22,596 nucleotides of DNA from positions 1-22,596 of the forward strand of contig JBGCDE010000005.1 of NCBI GenBank assembly GCA_045105115.1, given 5' to 3'. The number at the start of each line of letters is the position of its first letter. Within the stretch, counting starts at the first letter, position 1. The DNA comes from JAUIET01 sp045105115 (lineage in GTDB: Bacteria > Pseudomonadota > Gammaproteobacteria > Pseudomonadales > JAUIET01). The position numbers and the translations under genes are program-made. Below, one piece after another: positions 1-7,965 of the stretch. Below the pieces are notes generated by a model. That model was not told the origin of the DNA and did not search any database. It saw only the letters and a list, made by a program, of their open reading frames with translations.

Positions 1-770
1 ATCACCGCGTGTCAGCTGAAGGCGAACTGATACAAACTGAAGAAATTACTGTGCCCAGCGGCACGATGATGCACGACTTCAATATCACTGAGAACTACGT
101 GATCTGGATGGATTTGCCGGCGCTGTGGGATCTGGACAACATGGGGTCTGGCTTGCCGTTAAAATTCGATCGCTCATATGGTGCTCGCCTAGGCGTGATG
201 CCACGAGCAGGGTGCAGTGATGATGTTGTTTGGTACGATATTGATCCCTGCTATGCCTTTCATCCCCTGAATGCCTATGAAGAAGGCGAGACGATTGTTA
301 TTGATGTGTGCCGGAAGGCTGACATGGACGCAGCGGCCATGTTGCATCGTTGGGTCATTGATAAAGCGGCGGGTTCAGTCACTGAAATACCGCTGGATGA
401 TCGTTCTATAGAGTTCCCACGTGTTTGCGACTCGAAGGTGGGTGTGAAGCACCGCTACGGCTATTTAGCGGGGCTTGCCGGATTAGTGCCTTATGCAGAG
501 CGTTACATTAAGTATGATTTTGATTCGATGAGCTCGGTTGTCGCTGAACTAGGGGAAGGGCGTGAAGGAAGCGAAGCGGTTTTCGTAAAGAACCCGGACG
601 GTAAGACCGAAGATGACGGATGGTTATTGGCTTACGTGTATGACGATGCCACTCAAGCGTCAGAAGTTATTATTTTAGATGCAGCTACAATGAGTGCAGA
701 ACCACTGGCCCGCATCATGTTGCCGACTCGCGTGCCAATGGGCTTTCATGGTAGTTGGGTGCCGTTCTAG
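1..770 (+). CDS. Carotenoid oxygenase family protein, 3' part (5' end outside window)
   Basis: This is the C-terminal part of a non-haem iron oxygenase of the RPE65/carotenoid cleavage/lignostilbene dioxygenase family, which splits C=C bonds of carotenoids, apocarotenoids or stilbenes. The frame is open from the first bases, so the GTG at 9 is not taken as the true start; about 255 residues are visible, roughly half of the usual family length. Three of the four iron-binding histidines can be placed by motif: the His codon at 72-74 in MMHDFNIT, at 261-263 in FHPLNAYEEG (followed by the second-shell Glu), and at 747-749 in the terminal GFHGSW. The first histidine lies upstream of the window. 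It is convergent with a TonB receptor gene. The family is secure; the substrate cannot be told from this fragment. Confidence 0.9.
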   Translation, partial: HRVSAEGELIQTEEITVPSGTMMHDFNITENYVIWMDLPALWDLDNMGSGLPLKFDRSYGARLGVMPRAGCSDDVVWYDIDPCYAFHPLNAYEEGETIVIDVCRKADMDAAAMLHRWVIDKAAGSVTEIPLDDRSIEFPRVCDSKVGVKHRYGYLAGLAGLVPYAERYIKYDFDSMSSVVAELGEGREGSEAVFVKNPDGKTEDDGWLLAYVYDDATQASEVIILDAATMSAEPLARIMLPTRVPMGFHGSWVPF

Positions 771-800
771 GCGGAATGAATATTATTGGGAAGGAATAAT

Positions 801-825
801 GTGGGTGCCATAAGGTGGCACCCAC
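801..825 (-). terminator. Intrinsic terminator between convergent genes
   Basis: A perfect 10-bp inverted repeat, GTGGGTGCCA (801-810) and TGGCACCCAC (816-825), encloses the 5-base loop TAAGG. Read on the minus strand, the stem is followed by the T-rich ATTATTCCTT (791-800), so it best fits termination of the TonB receptor gene that ends at 845. On the plus strand the following bases (AAGACAGC) are not T-rich, so it would end the carotenoid-oxygenase transcript only weakly. Confidence 0.75.
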
Positions 826-844
826 AAGACAGCACTAGGAGCGA

Positions 845-3247
845 TTAACCACCAAAGTTATAAATCAAATCAATCCCGTAACTACGCTTTTCCTTGAACG
901 AATCGACTGCGAAGCCCAGCGTTCCAAAATCGATACCCCATTCGCGATAGTCTTCATCGGTCAGGTTACGACCCCAGGCTGCAACCACAAGATTGCCACC
1001 AAAAACCTCAAGCTCAGACAGGCTTATGCGCGCATGAACCAGTGTTTGGTCATCGGTGCGATCAAACATGTTGAGCTGCGGGTGGAATACCATCTCGTCG
1101 CGGTAAGTCACTTCGCCACGCACATTGAGATTGCCCCAGGAAATGCCCGGTACATCATAAGAAGCAATAAATGACATATTGTTCTCAGGTGCTCTGCCTA
1201 CAGTGGCTACATCAGAGATATCTTCGTTGCCAGTGATTGGGTCGGCTGTTGGTCCTGGGTTGGGCAGCGCCGTGAGAGGATCGATCCGTTGCGTGATGAA
1301 CTCGGTGTATCCAGCGTCGGTATAACCATAGTTGAACATCAAACGCAGCCCTTCAGTCACTTGCGCAGTCAGTTCAAGCTCTAGGCCTTTAATTTCCAGC
1401 TCGCCAGCGTTCAAGGTAACGGAAGAAGCGCCGCCTTCCCCCGCCTTAAAGCTGCTGACCTGCGCGTCTTGGTAATCCATGAAGAAGATCGCAGCGTTTA
1501 AGCGAATACGACTGTCGGCCCAATCAGATTTGATGCCTATTTCGTAGTTGGTAACGGTTTCCTCATCAAAGCCAAGCTGAAAGTCTTCCAGGCTGCTTGC
1601 TCTGGCTCCAAATCCGCCTGCACGATAACCATTTGCAACCGTGAAGTACGTGCTGACATCGTCGTTCCAGGCGTAGTTGAGCGTCAAGCCACCACTGACA
1701 TTGCTCCAGTCGTCTTTGGCCGTGTTGGTGGTTATATTGCCCATTGCGTCAGTAATACGCGAATTACGGAGATAAGCGTCTTTTTCATCTTCGGTGTAAC
1801 GCAGACCTATGGTCAGGTCCAGTGCATCCGTCATCGCGTAAGTGAATTGACCATAAATGGCCAGCGAATCATTCTTCGCGCCGTATTGGAAAATAGGTGT
1901 GCTTAGTTGCACGTCTTTGCCAAAGCAGGGCGCTGGGCTGACAAAGTCACCGCAGAGAAATCCTTGTGTGCCCGCTGGCAATGCCCCAAATGCAAAAATA
2001 GCTGGCAGAATAAAGGACTGCGGGTTGTCTTCATTACTTTCTTCTTCAAAGTAATAAATGCCCGTCGCATATTGAAGCTTTCCATCCATTGCATTACCAA
2101 GGAACTGCAACTCATGAGTGGTTTGTTCATTGTCGCTTAAGCGCTCTGCAAGAAACACCGAACGAAGCTCGCCGGCGGGCACAAATTGACCCGGTGCTAC
2201 CGTGGGGTCTTGTAACACTGTGGCGCCATCAGATGCGAATGAACCGAAGTCGGTACCGGTTGTGCCACTGTCCCATTCGCGCTGTGCGCCGACATATTTA
2301 ATCGTCAAATTGTCTGTTGCTTCCCATTCCAGGGTAACAGTGTGCATTTCGATATCAGAATAAGTGTCTTTGCCAGGTGCATTGGCCATGGGAAGTTGGC
2401 CTAAACGATCCGGCGAAGCAAACGCGGTAGCCGCTTGTGTAATGGCGCCACCGAGTTGGTTATTAGGTGCTCGCGTAGCGACGATTTGTGAAAGAGCGGC
2501 GTTGCTGACTCGCTCTGACTGATCGTAGGTGTAATCGGCTGTGAAGGTGTCGGACGGCGTTAGCCGCAGTGCAATACGAAATGCATCGGACTCTTGTTCG
2601 CCGAGCTTGTTACCGTGGACGGTATTGCGAAGCAGACCATCTTTTTCATTAAAGTTATACGTCAACTTGGCTGAAAACACATCCCCGAGCAGGCCTGTAT
2701 CCAGTGAGGTTTTACTACGAATAAAGCTTCTGTTGCCAAAGCTTAGATGCTGTTTGAATCCGAATTCTTCCTGAGGCTTTGCAGTGATAATGTTAATAGC
2801 GCCACCAATGGTGTTACGCCCGTATAGCGTGCCTTGTGGCCCGCGCAGAACTTCAATGCGCTCTAGATCAACAATGTCGAACGTGGCACCTGTGTTTCGC
2901 GCTATGTACACGCCGTCGAAATACACGCCAACGGTGTTCTCGACCAGTAGAGATGTCTCACCACTGCCGATGCCGCGAATGCTGTAACCGTAATTGTCCA
3001 GCGATGACGGCTGTCTATCGATCGTCAGGTTTGCGGTGTACTCAGCCACCTGGCCAGCTTCAAACGCACCGATTGCTTGCAGTTCTTCCGCGCCAAAAGC
3101 GGCGACCGAAATAGGAGTATCCTGCAGAGATTCAACACGTTTTTGCGACGTGACGATAACTTCTTCCAAGGCCAGACCCTGGGCATTAGCGGTTGATGCT
3201 GTAACTGCGCATAAGGCGCAGGCCATAAGTGAAGGTTGAAAACGCAT
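845..3247 (-). CDS. TonB-dependent outer-membrane receptor
   Basis: An 800-residue TonB-dependent receptor that would import a ligand across the outer membrane using TonB/ExbBD energy. Residues 1-22 are a signal peptide ending ANA before QG. A TonB-box-like stretch, EEVIVTSQKR, follows at 28-37. The plug domain shows the hallmark VLRGPQGTLYGRNTIGG at 133-149, and the rest is a beta-barrel with alternating aromatic strands ending YGIDLIYNFGG. The ATG at 3247 has AGGAG (3257-3261) nine bases upstream. The barrel resembles the broad iron-complex/oligomer receptor class common in marine gammaproteobacteria, but no ligand can be read from sequence. The neighbouring carotenoid oxygenase gene suggests a hydrophobic substrate, which is inference only. 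Confidence 0.93.
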   Translation of the reverse strand: MRFQPSLMACALCAVTASTANAQGLALEEVIVTSQKRVESLQDTPISVAAFGAEELQAIGAFEAGQVAEYTANLTIDRQPSSLDNYGYSIRGIGSGETSLLVENTVGVYFDGVYIARNTGATFDIVDLERIEVLRGPQGTLYGRNTIGGAINIITAKPQEEFGFKQHLSFGNRSFIRSKTSLDTGLLGDVFSAKLTYNFNEKDGLLRNTVHGNKLGEQESDAFRIALRLTPSDTFTADYTYDQSERVSNAALSQIVATRAPNNQLGGAITQAATAFASPDRLGQLPMANAPGKDTYSDIEMHTVTLEWEATDNLTIKYVGAQREWDSGTTGTDFGSFASDGATVLQDPTVAPGQFVPAGELRSVFLAERLSDNEQTTHELQFLGNAMDGKLQYATGIYYFEEESNEDNPQSFILPAIFAFGALPAGTQGFLCGDFVSPAPCFGKDVQLSTPIFQYGAKNDSLAIYGQFTYAMTDALDLTIGLRYTEDEKDAYLRNSRITDAMGNITTNTAKDDWSNVSGGLTLNYAWNDDVSTYFTVANGYRAGGFGARASSLEDFQLGFDEETVTNYEIGIKSDWADSRIRLNAAIFFMDYQDAQVSSFKAGEGGASSVTLNAGELEIKGLELELTAQVTEGLRLMFNYGYTDAGYTEFITQRIDPLTALPNPGPTADPITGNEDISDVATVGRAPENNMSFIASYDVPGISWGNLNVRGEVTYRDEMVFHPQLNMFDRTDDQTLVHARISLSELEVFGGNLVVAAWGRNLTDEDYREWGIDFGTLGFAVDSFKEKRSYGIDLIYNFGG

Positions 3248-3482
3248 TGTCGGATACTCCTCTGATTATTTCTTTGTGTAATGAGCAAGCGAATATGCCG
3301 ATGTTACCACCAAACAAAGGTGCCTCCTATGAGTATGGGCGCTGCAATACTTGCGATTTGTTTAGTCAATCGGAAGTACGTGAGCGAAGCTGATCGTTGA
3401 TTGAGCGCTTTTTGAGCTCAGCGCAGTGACGCAGTGTGTCAGCGGTGCTTAAGCTGTGTATGTTGTTGAGTCAGCGGAGAAA

Positions 3483-3517
3483 ACTCCCAACCTGGGTATT
3501 TTGCTCAGGTTGGGAGT
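3483..3517 (-). terminator. Intrinsic terminator after second TonB receptor gene
   Basis: A perfect 12-bp stem, ACTCCCAACCTG (3483-3494) with CAGGTTGGGAGT (3506-3517), has an 11-base loop. Read on the minus strand, the stem is followed by TTCTCC, giving a TTTTC tail that includes the last stem T. It lies 13 bases after the stop codon at 3530, as expected for a rho-independent terminator, and separates the two receptor genes into independent transcription units. Confidence 0.85.
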
Positions 3518-3529
3518 GCTCTGCATAGT

Positions 3530-5839
3530 TTAGCGAGACCAGCTGAAGGTCACACCATAGGTACGCGGAAGAGCCGGGGTTGCAAACCCGGTACCCTGTA
3601 CCGGGAAATTATGCAGGTAGTACTCTTCGTCGAAAGCATTCTTCACCCATAAAGTCACCTGGTACTGGTCTTCAGGCGCCATGTAAGAAACACGGAAGTC
3701 TGTAACGTCGTACTCTGGTACTTTCGCAATCTCCAGCTCGTCAGGGTCTTGCACGGTTTCGTCTTTATAGCGATGATCAAGCTGGTAGCGCATAGCGCCG
3801 CCGTTGCCTAGCTCCTGATCGTAACGTATGAGGATGTTATAGGCGCTTTCCGGCGCGTTGCGCAAGGAATTACCTGTTCGGTCCGGTGCTGCAGCTGCGC
3901 CAGCGCTGGGGGCTCTAAAGCCTGCCGGGATAAAGAAGTCAGAGAATTCAGTATCCAGCGCGGTGTATGAGCCTTGTATGACAAGATTATCAATAGGGGC
4001 AATGGTGAATTCGATTTCCACACCATTAATTTCAGCGTCGGCGGCGTTCTGTGTCAGCAGGTTGCCAGGATCATTGGGGTCCGCGTCTTCGGCAACCAAA
4101 AGTTGCAAGATTTGCAAGTCAGTGTAATCCGTTCGGAATGCCGCGACGTTAAGTCTGAATCGATTGTCAAACCATTCAGTTTTTGCGCCCAGTTCGTAGA
4201 GTATGGCTTCTTCCGGGTCAAACGCGGAGCTTGCGATAGTCTCGTTTACGCCGCCACCTGGGAAGCCACCCGATTTAAAGCCTTCTGAATAGGTGAAATA
4301 CACGAAAGCGTCGTCGGTGAACTGGTAATCAACAGTCACCTTTGGTGTGAATGAGCTCCAGTCTTCATTAAGAGTTAGGTTATAGGCTTGTGTCGGGTTC
4401 AGGCCGCTGGGTGTGCCGATCTTGTTAAAGTCTTTTTCTTCCCAGGTCTGTCGCCCTCCTACTGAAACGCTCAGGCGATCTGTGACTGCATAGGTAAATT
4501 GGCCAAATATCGCATAGCTATCTGTAGTGTTGTCGCCCAGCACGCCGCCATTGATAATTGGAACAAAAGGAATGGAGCCACCTGCGCCGTTTGAACCGAA
4601 CACACCAATAGGCCCGGTTTCATTTCGTACGGTTTGTTCCTGCAGATAATAAAGTCCTGCAACCCACTGCAACTTACCGTCGCCAGTGGACGTAAATCTG
4701 AACTCCTGAGTGAATGTGTCTGAGTCATCAGAGTACGGGTTTGAACCACCCAATAAAGGCAGACCTCCGTTAGACAGCAGCAGATTGGTTTGACCAGTCG
4801 TTCCAAACACTAAGTTAGATATTTTGGACTCAACTTGTCTGAACGAGCTCAGGGAAGTAAAGGTAAATGCGGGGAAGTCATAATCAATACGAGCAGTCAC
4901 GCCTGCAATATCGATTTTAGAGAAGCCCGCGTCTTCTGCGACGTTTGTGTGGATTTCATCGTCATAGTTGGCTATCAAGGCCGACTCGGCGGCGTGCCAT
5001 CGGCTTGAACCATCCTCCGCGCCTATAAAATGCCGACCTGGTCCTGCTTGATCCATTCGCGAGAAATTGGCGGACACGTTTATTTCCAATTCGCTGCTTG
5101 GCGTGAAGCGCAGATGGCCTCGCACTGAGTCAGTGTTCAAATCAGATTGCTGTAAGTCATCCAGATCAAATACAGAATTGGGGTCGAAAAACTGGGGGTA
5201 ATCAGCGGCTCGAGATTCAACATACCCGTCGCGTCGTCGGCTGGAGAAAGACACTTTGGCGAACACATTGTCGGCTATCTGACCGCTTACCAGACCACGG
5301 AAATTCATCGCCTGAAAGTTGCCAATACCAGCTTCAAACTTCATTGTGGTGTCTTCAGTTGGCTTGGTGGTAATCATGCTTACCGCACCACCCACTACGT
5401 TCTTGCCAAACAGTGTGCCTTGCGGCCCGCGAAGTACCTCCACTCGCTCTAGATCGAACAAGTCCACATCCATACCGGCTGAGCGGCCGATGTACACTTC
5501 ATCGACAAAAACGATGACTGATTGATCACCCGCTGGGCTGTCTTCGTTAGAACCAATGCCGCGAATGTATAGCTGCGGCTGTCCTGCGTTAAAAGAACCC
5601 ATCGTGAAGCCTGGTGTTCGTTCTGTAACACCTTTGATATCAGTGATGCCCATATTGCTCAGTTCTTCACCACTAATTGCTGTAACAGCCAATGGCAAGC
5701 TTTGCAGGGGTTCTGCTCTCTTTTGTGTAGTGACAATAACCTCTTCCAGCATCGCATTCGCATGAGAGGCCATGCCAAGCGCGATAGATGAGATCGCTGC
5801 GGGTAGACCGCAAGCGTTAATAATTCGGCGGATTTTCAT
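3530..5839 (-). CDS. TonB-dependent outer-membrane receptor (second)
   Basis: A 769-residue TonB-dependent receptor. Residues 1-29 form a signal peptide ending HANA. It is followed at once by the TonB-box-like LEEVIVTTQK (31-40), a plug domain with VLRGPQGTLFGKNVVGG at 135-151, and a long beta-barrel ending YGVTFSWSR. It resembles the neighbouring receptor at 845-3247 in layout and in the plug, but the barrels differ clearly, so the pair is not a recent duplication. The Shine-Dalgarno site before the ATG at 5839 is weak (GGACGAG). The gene has its own terminator at 3483-3517. An 11-base odd palindrome TTTGTTACAAA (5916-5926) lies upstream and could be an operator, but this is unproven. The ligand is unknown. 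Confidence 0.93.
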   Translation of the reverse strand: MKIRRIINACGLPAAISSIALGMASHANAMLEEVIVTTQKRAEPLQSLPLAVTAISGEELSNMGITDIKGVTERTPGFTMGSFNAGQPQLYIRGIGSNEDSPAGDQSVIVFVDEVYIGRSAGMDVDLFDLERVEVLRGPQGTLFGKNVVGGAVSMITTKPTEDTTMKFEAGIGNFQAMNFRGLVSGQIADNVFAKVSFSSRRRDGYVESRAADYPQFFDPNSVFDLDDLQQSDLNTDSVRGHLRFTPSSELEINVSANFSRMDQAGPGRHFIGAEDGSSRWHAAESALIANYDDEIHTNVAEDAGFSKIDIAGVTARIDYDFPAFTFTSLSSFRQVESKISNLVFGTTGQTNLLLSNGGLPLLGGSNPYSDDSDTFTQEFRFTSTGDGKLQWVAGLYYLQEQTVRNETGPIGVFGSNGAGGSIPFVPIINGGVLGDNTTDSYAIFGQFTYAVTDRLSVSVGGRQTWEEKDFNKIGTPSGLNPTQAYNLTLNEDWSSFTPKVTVDYQFTDDAFVYFTYSEGFKSGGFPGGGVNETIASSAFDPEEAILYELGAKTEWFDNRFRLNVAAFRTDYTDLQILQLLVAEDADPNDPGNLLTQNAADAEINGVEIEFTIAPIDNLVIQGSYTALDTEFSDFFIPAGFRAPSAGAAAAPDRTGNSLRNAPESAYNILIRYDQELGNGGAMRYQLDHRYKDETVQDPDELEIAKVPEYDVTDFRVSYMAPEDQYQVTLWVKNAFDEEYYLHNFPVQGTGFATPALPRTYGVTFSWSR

Positions 5840-5989
5840 ACTGAATGCTCGTCCATTGTTTATTTCCGGTTTGAACTCCGCACGCTAACACAGGCCAATT
5901 TTTGAATGAAAGCAATTTGTTACAAACTATCTGTATGTGGGTGATATTTCACAGAAAACAGTTTAGTTTTGGTTGCGCTTTAGAGGCAC

Positions 5990-6019
5990 AAAAAAAGAGT
6001 CCTGACTGAATAGTCCTCT
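5990..6019 (-). terminator. Probable terminator of the tRNA-Leu transcript
   Basis: Downstream of the tRNA on the minus strand there is a run of seven T (5990-5996 on the plus strand is seven A). It is preceded by a bulged hairpin: AGAG (5996-5999) pairs with CTCT (6016-6019) and GACT (6004-6007) pairs with AGTC (6012-6015) around the loop GAAT, with TCCT bulged. The T-run is convincing and the stem is only moderate. The rest of 5840-6080 holds no gene that I can see. Confidence 0.5.
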
Positions 6020-6080
6020 GGGGGCAGAGAAGAGCTAATCCGGCAGCAAAGAGAATCTTGCTACGTTAGTTGAGAAGTAA

Positions 6081-6167
6081 TGGTGCCCAGGAGAGGACTT
6101 GAACCTCCACGCCCTTGCGAGCACTAGCACCTGAAGCTAGCGTGTCTACCAATTTCACCACCTGGGC
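6081..6167 (-). tRNA. tRNA-Leu, anticodon CAG
   Basis: An 87-base tRNA including an encoded 3' CCA. Read on the minus strand, it starts GCCCAGG and ends CCTGGGCACCA, giving a full 7-bp acceptor stem. The anticodon arm is CTAGC-TTCAGGT-GCTAG, so the anticodon is CAG (plus-strand bases 6131-6133 are CTG). A long variable arm and the T-arm core GGTTCAAGTCC are both present, as expected of a class II leucine tRNA. No flanking direct repeat or integrase gene is visible, so there is no evidence that it serves as an attachment site here. Confidence 0.97.
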
Positions 6168-6380
6168 AATGCATAGGCGGATTTTAAACTCAATCTCTGC
6201 TGTTTGGATCCGTTCAACTTTATCGAACTGTCCACCACAACACCACCTGAGCATGTAAAAACAGGTGGATTTGAGCGGCGAGCACTTTAATCGCCACGCC
6301 TTCCAATGTCAATCTGATGTTCTATGGTGCAATGCGCTGTAGACTGCTGTTTTCTGGAAAGCGCAGGATGGATGTGTTTG
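6168..6380. other. Intergenic stretch with one short inverted repeat
   Basis: No gene is supported between the tRNA and the NrtS-like start. The only structure seen is a perfect 7-bp inverted repeat, CCACCTG (6243-6249) and CAGGTGG (6262-6268), with a 12-base spacer. It could be an operator or a weak hairpin; there is no T-run after it on either strand. Confidence 0.3.
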
Positions 6381-6641
6381 ATGAGTAGTGGCAGTAGCTC
6401 TTTGATTTCAATAGCTTCTCGGCCTGATATCGTACGCCGCAGCGTGCGGGTAGCGTTGCTGGTGGGCACAATTTTGGCCTTGATTAATCACGGCGATCGA
6501 CTTGTTGCTGGCAACCTGGATTTAGCCGCTGCGACAAAAATTATATTGACGTACCTGGTGCCGTATTCAGTGGCAACCTGGGCGGCTGTGCAAACAGTCC
6601 GTGAAAGCCAAATTAAGAGTGGGAGCCAGGAGCATGTTTGA
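6381..6641 (+). CDS. NrtS-like small membrane protein (nitrate/nitrite transporter NrtS family)
   Basis: An 86-residue protein with two predicted membrane helices: VRVALLVGTILALINHGDRL and then AAATKIILTYLVPYSVATWAA. The arrangement RxxxVALxVGTxLxxINxGD followed by a second helix with YLVPYxVxTxxA matches the NrtS family, described in cyanobacteria as a small nitrate/nitrite transporter. The start is uncertain. ATG at 6381 is preferred because the homologous part begins soon after it, but ATG at 6372 is possible; the only Shine-Dalgarno-like AGGA is at 6365-6368. The reading frame stays open back to 6324, but those residues do not look family-like. The stop codon overlaps the start of the decarboxylase gene by 8 bases, so the two are probably co-translated. 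Nitrate transport in this host is an inference from family membership. Confidence 0.75.
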   Translation: MSSGSSSLISIASRPDIVRRSVRVALLVGTILALINHGDRLVAGNLDLAAATKIILTYLVPYSVATWAAVQTVRESQIKSGSQEHV

Positions 6642-7965
6642 AACCGACAGTCTGAAGGCGTTGACGCAAGCTACTGAGCTTCTGTCGCAGGGCTTCGATT
6701 CGCTACCGTCTATCGAGCCACCTGGGCTGGATAACAAAGCGGCGGCAATCTTGGATGATGTTGCCCTTCGCATGCAGGACAACTACCCCTATGGTCACCC
6801 GCTGTATGCAGGGCAAATGCTAAAACCACCACACCCGATAGCTCGTGCGGCCTACAGTCTTGCTATGCAAATCAATCCCAACAACCACGCTCTGGATGGG
6901 GGCCGCGCAAGTTCAACGTTGGAGAAGGAAGCAGTGGCCAACCTGGCTTCCATGTTCGGCTGGAATGCTCACATTGGTCATCTATGCGGTGGTGGCACCA
7001 TGGCAAATATGGAAGCCCTTTGGATTGCCAAGCAAGAGAAGGGTGGCGCTGTTGTTGCCTCGGAGCAGGCGCATTACACCCATTCACGCCTTACCGAGGT
7101 TCTGAACATTCCTTTTTATTCAGTGGCCGTTGATCATAATGCACAGATGGATATCTCTGCGTTGGAAGCGCTGCTGAAAGAGCAGCAGATAGGCACAGTT
7201 GTTGTGACGCTTGGAACCACCGGGGTGGGCAGTGTCGATCCTTTGCATAAGGTGCTGGAGTTACAAAAATCGTATTCATTTCGTATCCACGTAGACGCAG
7301 CTTACGGTGGCTACCATGGTTTGTTGACCACATTGGCTGATAATGCGAGTCAGGCTTTTGCGAGAATTGCAGAGGTTGATTCAATCGTGATTGACCCGCA
7401 TAAGCATGGTTTGCAGCCATATGGTTGCGGTTGTGTGCTGTTTCGCGACCCTCAGATAGGGCGTCATTACAAACACGATTCGCCCTACACCTATTTTAGT
7501 TCGAATGAATTGCATCTAGGCGAAATAAGTCTCGAATGCTCCAGACCGGGAGCTTCAGCCACGGCCTTGTGGGCAACACAGCAATTGCTGCCAATGGAAG
7601 CAGGCGGAGAATTCGCGAGTGGTTTGGAGTTGGGCAGGAATGCGGCTCAAGCGTTGTATCAGCTTGTGTGTGATGACGATTCTCAACTGGCCATCTTTGA
7701 GCCAGAGCTGGACATAGTACTTTGGGCGCCAAAGGCCGACAAAGCCAGCGAGATCTCTGCGATGAGCGCCAGAGAATTTGAGCAATGCGCGGCTAAAAAC
7801 CTGCATCTTGCATTAGTTACTTTGCCCAGCAAGTTATTGCAAGCACATTGGCCAACGGTGGAGTTTGATACAGATACGGTAACGTGCATGCGCTCTTGTT
7901 TGATGAAGCCAGAGCATGCGGATTGGGTAGAAAAAATTTGGGCAATCTATAAAAAAGTTGGCTAG
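6634..7965 (+). CDS. Group II PLP-dependent decarboxylase (fold type I)
   Basis: A 443-residue pyridoxal-phosphate enzyme of the group that includes aromatic amino acid, tyrosine and glutamate decarboxylases. Visible features are the phosphate-cradle CGGGTMANMEALW, His147 in SEQAHYTH (expected to stack on the PLP ring), Asp221 in HVDAAYGGYHG (binds the pyridine nitrogen) and Lys257 in IDPHKHGLQPYGCG (Schiff base). SRPGASATALW follows. The ATG at 6634 is chosen because AGGAG lies just upstream (6627-6631) and the family-like N-terminus starts here; a GTG at 6601 in the same frame lacks such a site. It overlaps the end of the NrtS-like gene by 8 bases. Its stop overlaps that of the convergent GGDEF-EAL gene across CTAG (7962-7965). 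The substrate is not predictable; a lyase acting on another amine-bearing substrate is also possible. Confidence 0.88.
   Translation: MFETDSLKALTQATELLSQGFDSLPSIEPPGLDNKAAAILDDVALRMQDNYPYGHPLYAGQMLKPPHPIARAAYSLAMQINPNNHALDGGRASSTLEKEAVANLASMFGWNAHIGHLCGGGTMANMEALWIAKQEKGGAVVASEQAHYTHSRLTEVLNIPFYSVAVDHNAQMDISALEALLKEQQIGTVVVTLGTTGVGSVDPLHKVLELQKSYSFRIHVDAAYGGYHGLLTTLADNASQAFARIAEVDSIVIDPHKHGLQPYGCGCVLFRDPQIGRHYKHDSPYTYFSSNELHLGEISLECSRPGASATALWATQQLLPMEAGGEFASGLELGRNAAQALYQLVCDDDSQLAIFEPELDIVLWAPKADKASEISAMSAREFEQCAAKNLHLALVTLPSKLLQAHWPTVEFDTDTVTCMRSCLMKPEHADWVEKIWAIYKKVG

Noticed and set aside
845..5839. The two TonB receptor genes as a tandem duplication
   Set aside because: Similarity is limited to the signal/TonB-box/plug region that all such receptors share; the barrels, lengths and C-terminal ends differ.
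6081..6167. tRNA-Leu as a phage attachment site
   Set aside because: No integrase gene and no second copy of the tRNA 3' end were found in the window.
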